In this document: positions 62,907-64,000 of the stretch, one piece after another
How positions within the stretch are numbered: the stretch's first letter is position 1
Layout: each line of letters begins with the position of its first letter
NCBI GenBank assembly: GCA_965276675.1
Contig: OZ255624.1
Coordinates: 4,092,001 to 4,156,000 of the forward strand
Origin: G965276675 sp965276675
GTDB taxonomy: Bacteria; Acidobacteriota; Terriglobia; Terriglobales; Acidobacteriaceae
Reading direction: 5' to 3'
Length of the DNA stretch: 64,000 nt
Program-made: the position numbers and the translations under genes
The notes under the pieces: generated by a model
Databases searched by the model: none
The model's input: the letters and a program-made list of their open reading frames with translations, nothing else
Told to the model about the DNA's origin: nothing

Positions 62907-64000
62907 ATGAGCTTTCAGGCAAACGTACTGCGATTGATGATTGCGTCCCCCGGAGATGTCACAGAGGAACGTGGAATTGTTACAGAGGAGATTCACCGGT
63001 GGAATGATGCGAACGCCTTTGCCCGTAAATTGGTCCTCTTACCTGTCAAATGGGAGACACACAGTACCCCGCAACTCGGAGATCATCCTCAAACCATCAT
63101 CAACCGCCAACTTCTGGATGAAGCTGATATTGTCATCGGCATCTTTGGTACACGTATCGGGACCCCCACTGAGGAATATGTCAGTGGAACTGTCGAAGAA
63201 ATCAAGAAGCAGGTTGCAGCGGGTAAGATGGCGAAAATCTATTTTTCAGATGTGCCTGTGCACCCTAGTTCACTCAATCCCGCGCAGTATGCTTCTTTGC
63301 AGCAGTTTCGGGAGGAGTGTAGGAGTGCGGGCCTGTACGCCACTTTTAACAGTGCTCAGCAGTTCAGGACCGACTTCAGTCACCACCTCAATCTGGAACT
63401 TAATCAAGCTAGATACCTTTGGCTTATAGTCACGGAGCCTCCAACGCAGCCAAGCACGAGCGATCTAAGTCCGGAAAGCCTCCGCCTGATCAAAGCAGCT
63501 GCTTCAAGTAGTGATGGAATGGTAATTTCTCAAGAGACTTTGGGAGGAGATGGTCTTCGCGCTGGGGAAGAGGAATTGATGGACGGCAGTAATCGATCCG
63601 CAGCTAAGTGGCGCGCAATAGTAAAAGGACTTGTAGATAAGAAGTTCCTTGAAGCTGTCGGGAAAGGTGTCTACAGGCTCAGTGCCGCAGGTTATGACGT
63701 AGCGGATAAAGCGCAAGCATTAGAGGAGGCTTCCCAGCTAACAAACATTACGCTAAACATCTCCGGCTCGCCCGATGACCAATATCTCAACATTAGATCG
63801 AATCGGCTTGTTAATCTCAGCCAGCTAGATTTTCTCACTTCAACTGAAGCGTGTATCTCTACGCAGATACTCTCCGAACAGGGTGAAGAGATTGACGTAA
63901 AACTTGCGCACGATAAACTTGTCTCCCTTTACGATCTACTTCGTTCTGACCGCGACCCTAACAACTTATCCGGTCCAGCCAAGCTGAGGCTGCTCTTTGA
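62907..64000 (+). CDS. TIR/DUF4062-like domain plus winged helix, accessory protein (runs off the window)
   Basis: 364 codons from ATG 62907 to the window edge with no stop. Residues 1-165 begin QANVLRLMIASPGDVTEERGIVTEEIHRWN and continue VLLPVKWETHSTPQLGDHPQTIINRQLLDEADIVIGIFGTRIGTPTEEYVSGTVEEIKKQ. This is the ASPGDV...ER...WETH layout that I associate with TIR-like or DUF4062-like N-terminal domains of defence and STAND-type proteins. Residues about 215-268 (AKWRAIVKGLVDKKFLEAVGKGVYRLSAAGYDVADKA) look like a winged helix. Composition is clearly less GC-rich than the rest of the window and codon use differs, suggesting horizontal transfer. Function is not established. Confidence 0.72.
   Translation, partial: MSFQANVLRLMIASPGDVTEERGIVTEEIHRWNDANAFARKLVLLPVKWETHSTPQLGDHPQTIINRQLLDEADIVIGIFGTRIGTPTEEYVSGTVEEIKKQVAAGKMAKIYFSDVPVHPSSLNPAQYASLQQFREECRSAGLYATFNSAQQFRTDFSHHLNLELNQARYLWLIVTEPPTQPSTSDLSPESLRLIKAAASSSDGMVISQETLGGDGLRAGEEELMDGSNRSAAKWRAIVKGLVDKKFLEAVGKGVYRLSAAGYDVADKAQALEEASQLTNITLNISGSPDDQYLNIRSNRLVNLSQLDFLTSTEACISTQILSEQGEEIDVKLAHDKLVSLYDLLRSDRDPNNLSGPAKLRLLF

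Overview
The window is about 64 kb of GC-rich (roughly 60 %) bacterial chromosome, densely coding on both strands. Lipid A/core genes (kdtA-lpxK-rfaC) and a BamD protein show a Gram-negative double-membraned cell. The protein sequences, the Ala/Arg-rich coding and the set of conserved hypotheticals look like an Acidobacteriota soil bacterium (Acidobacteriaceae/Terriglobia type); this is an inference from memory of family sequences, not a search. No rRNA, tRNA or CRISPR array was recognised.

Layout. 1-8.8 kb: truncated dprA, clpB behind an NmrA-type oxidoreductase, purD, a divergent MntH-type metal transporter, a uracil-DNA-glycosylase-like protein and a secreted cytochrome P460. 8.9-18 kb: an accessory-looking stretch with a frameshifted membrane coiled-coil gene, an orphan AbrB antitoxin, aconitase, an intact Phd/PIN toxin-antitoxin pair, a second antitoxin/PIN pair whose toxin has lost its first catalytic Asp and overlaps an adenosine deaminase gene, an amino acid permease that appears to start at CTG, and a 51-residue very basic protein. 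18-28.5 kb: pcrA/uvrD, a MacA-like adaptor, a DUF4097 protein, a phosphoglycolate-type phosphatase, a decayed BrnT/antitoxin module and uvrB. 28.5-39 kb: a PD-(D/E)XK-like unknown, a DinB/YfiT protein, the tldD-(zinc-ribbon)-tldE operon, a palindromic element, a short UvrC-like GIY-YIG protein, a Uma2 endonuclease, a VOC protein, rpe and bamD. 39-50 kb: valS, then nadC-birA-coaX-unknown-RNA methyltransferase, comEC and a small unknown. 50-62 kb: the lipid A/core operon, queD-queE, a glycosyltransferase-like gene, dinG and der. From about 62.8 kb the base composition falls and a truncated accessory gene (TIR/DUF4062-like N-terminus plus winged helix) begins.

Themes. DNA handling is over-represented (dprA, comEC, pcrA, uvrB, UvrC-like, dinG, UDG-like, Uma2, PD-(D/E)XK). 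Envelope genes form a compact operon. Cofactor genes (nadC, birA, coaX, queDE) sit in short operons. Intergenic spaces carry at least one dispersed repeat family with the core GTCATCCYGASCGAAG...GGAGGGAYCTGC, and a second, less well supported one.

Start codons were re-chosen for several genes on Shine-Dalgarno and family-length grounds; these choices are noted in the entries. Family assignments come from recognised motifs and recall, and none was checked by database search.
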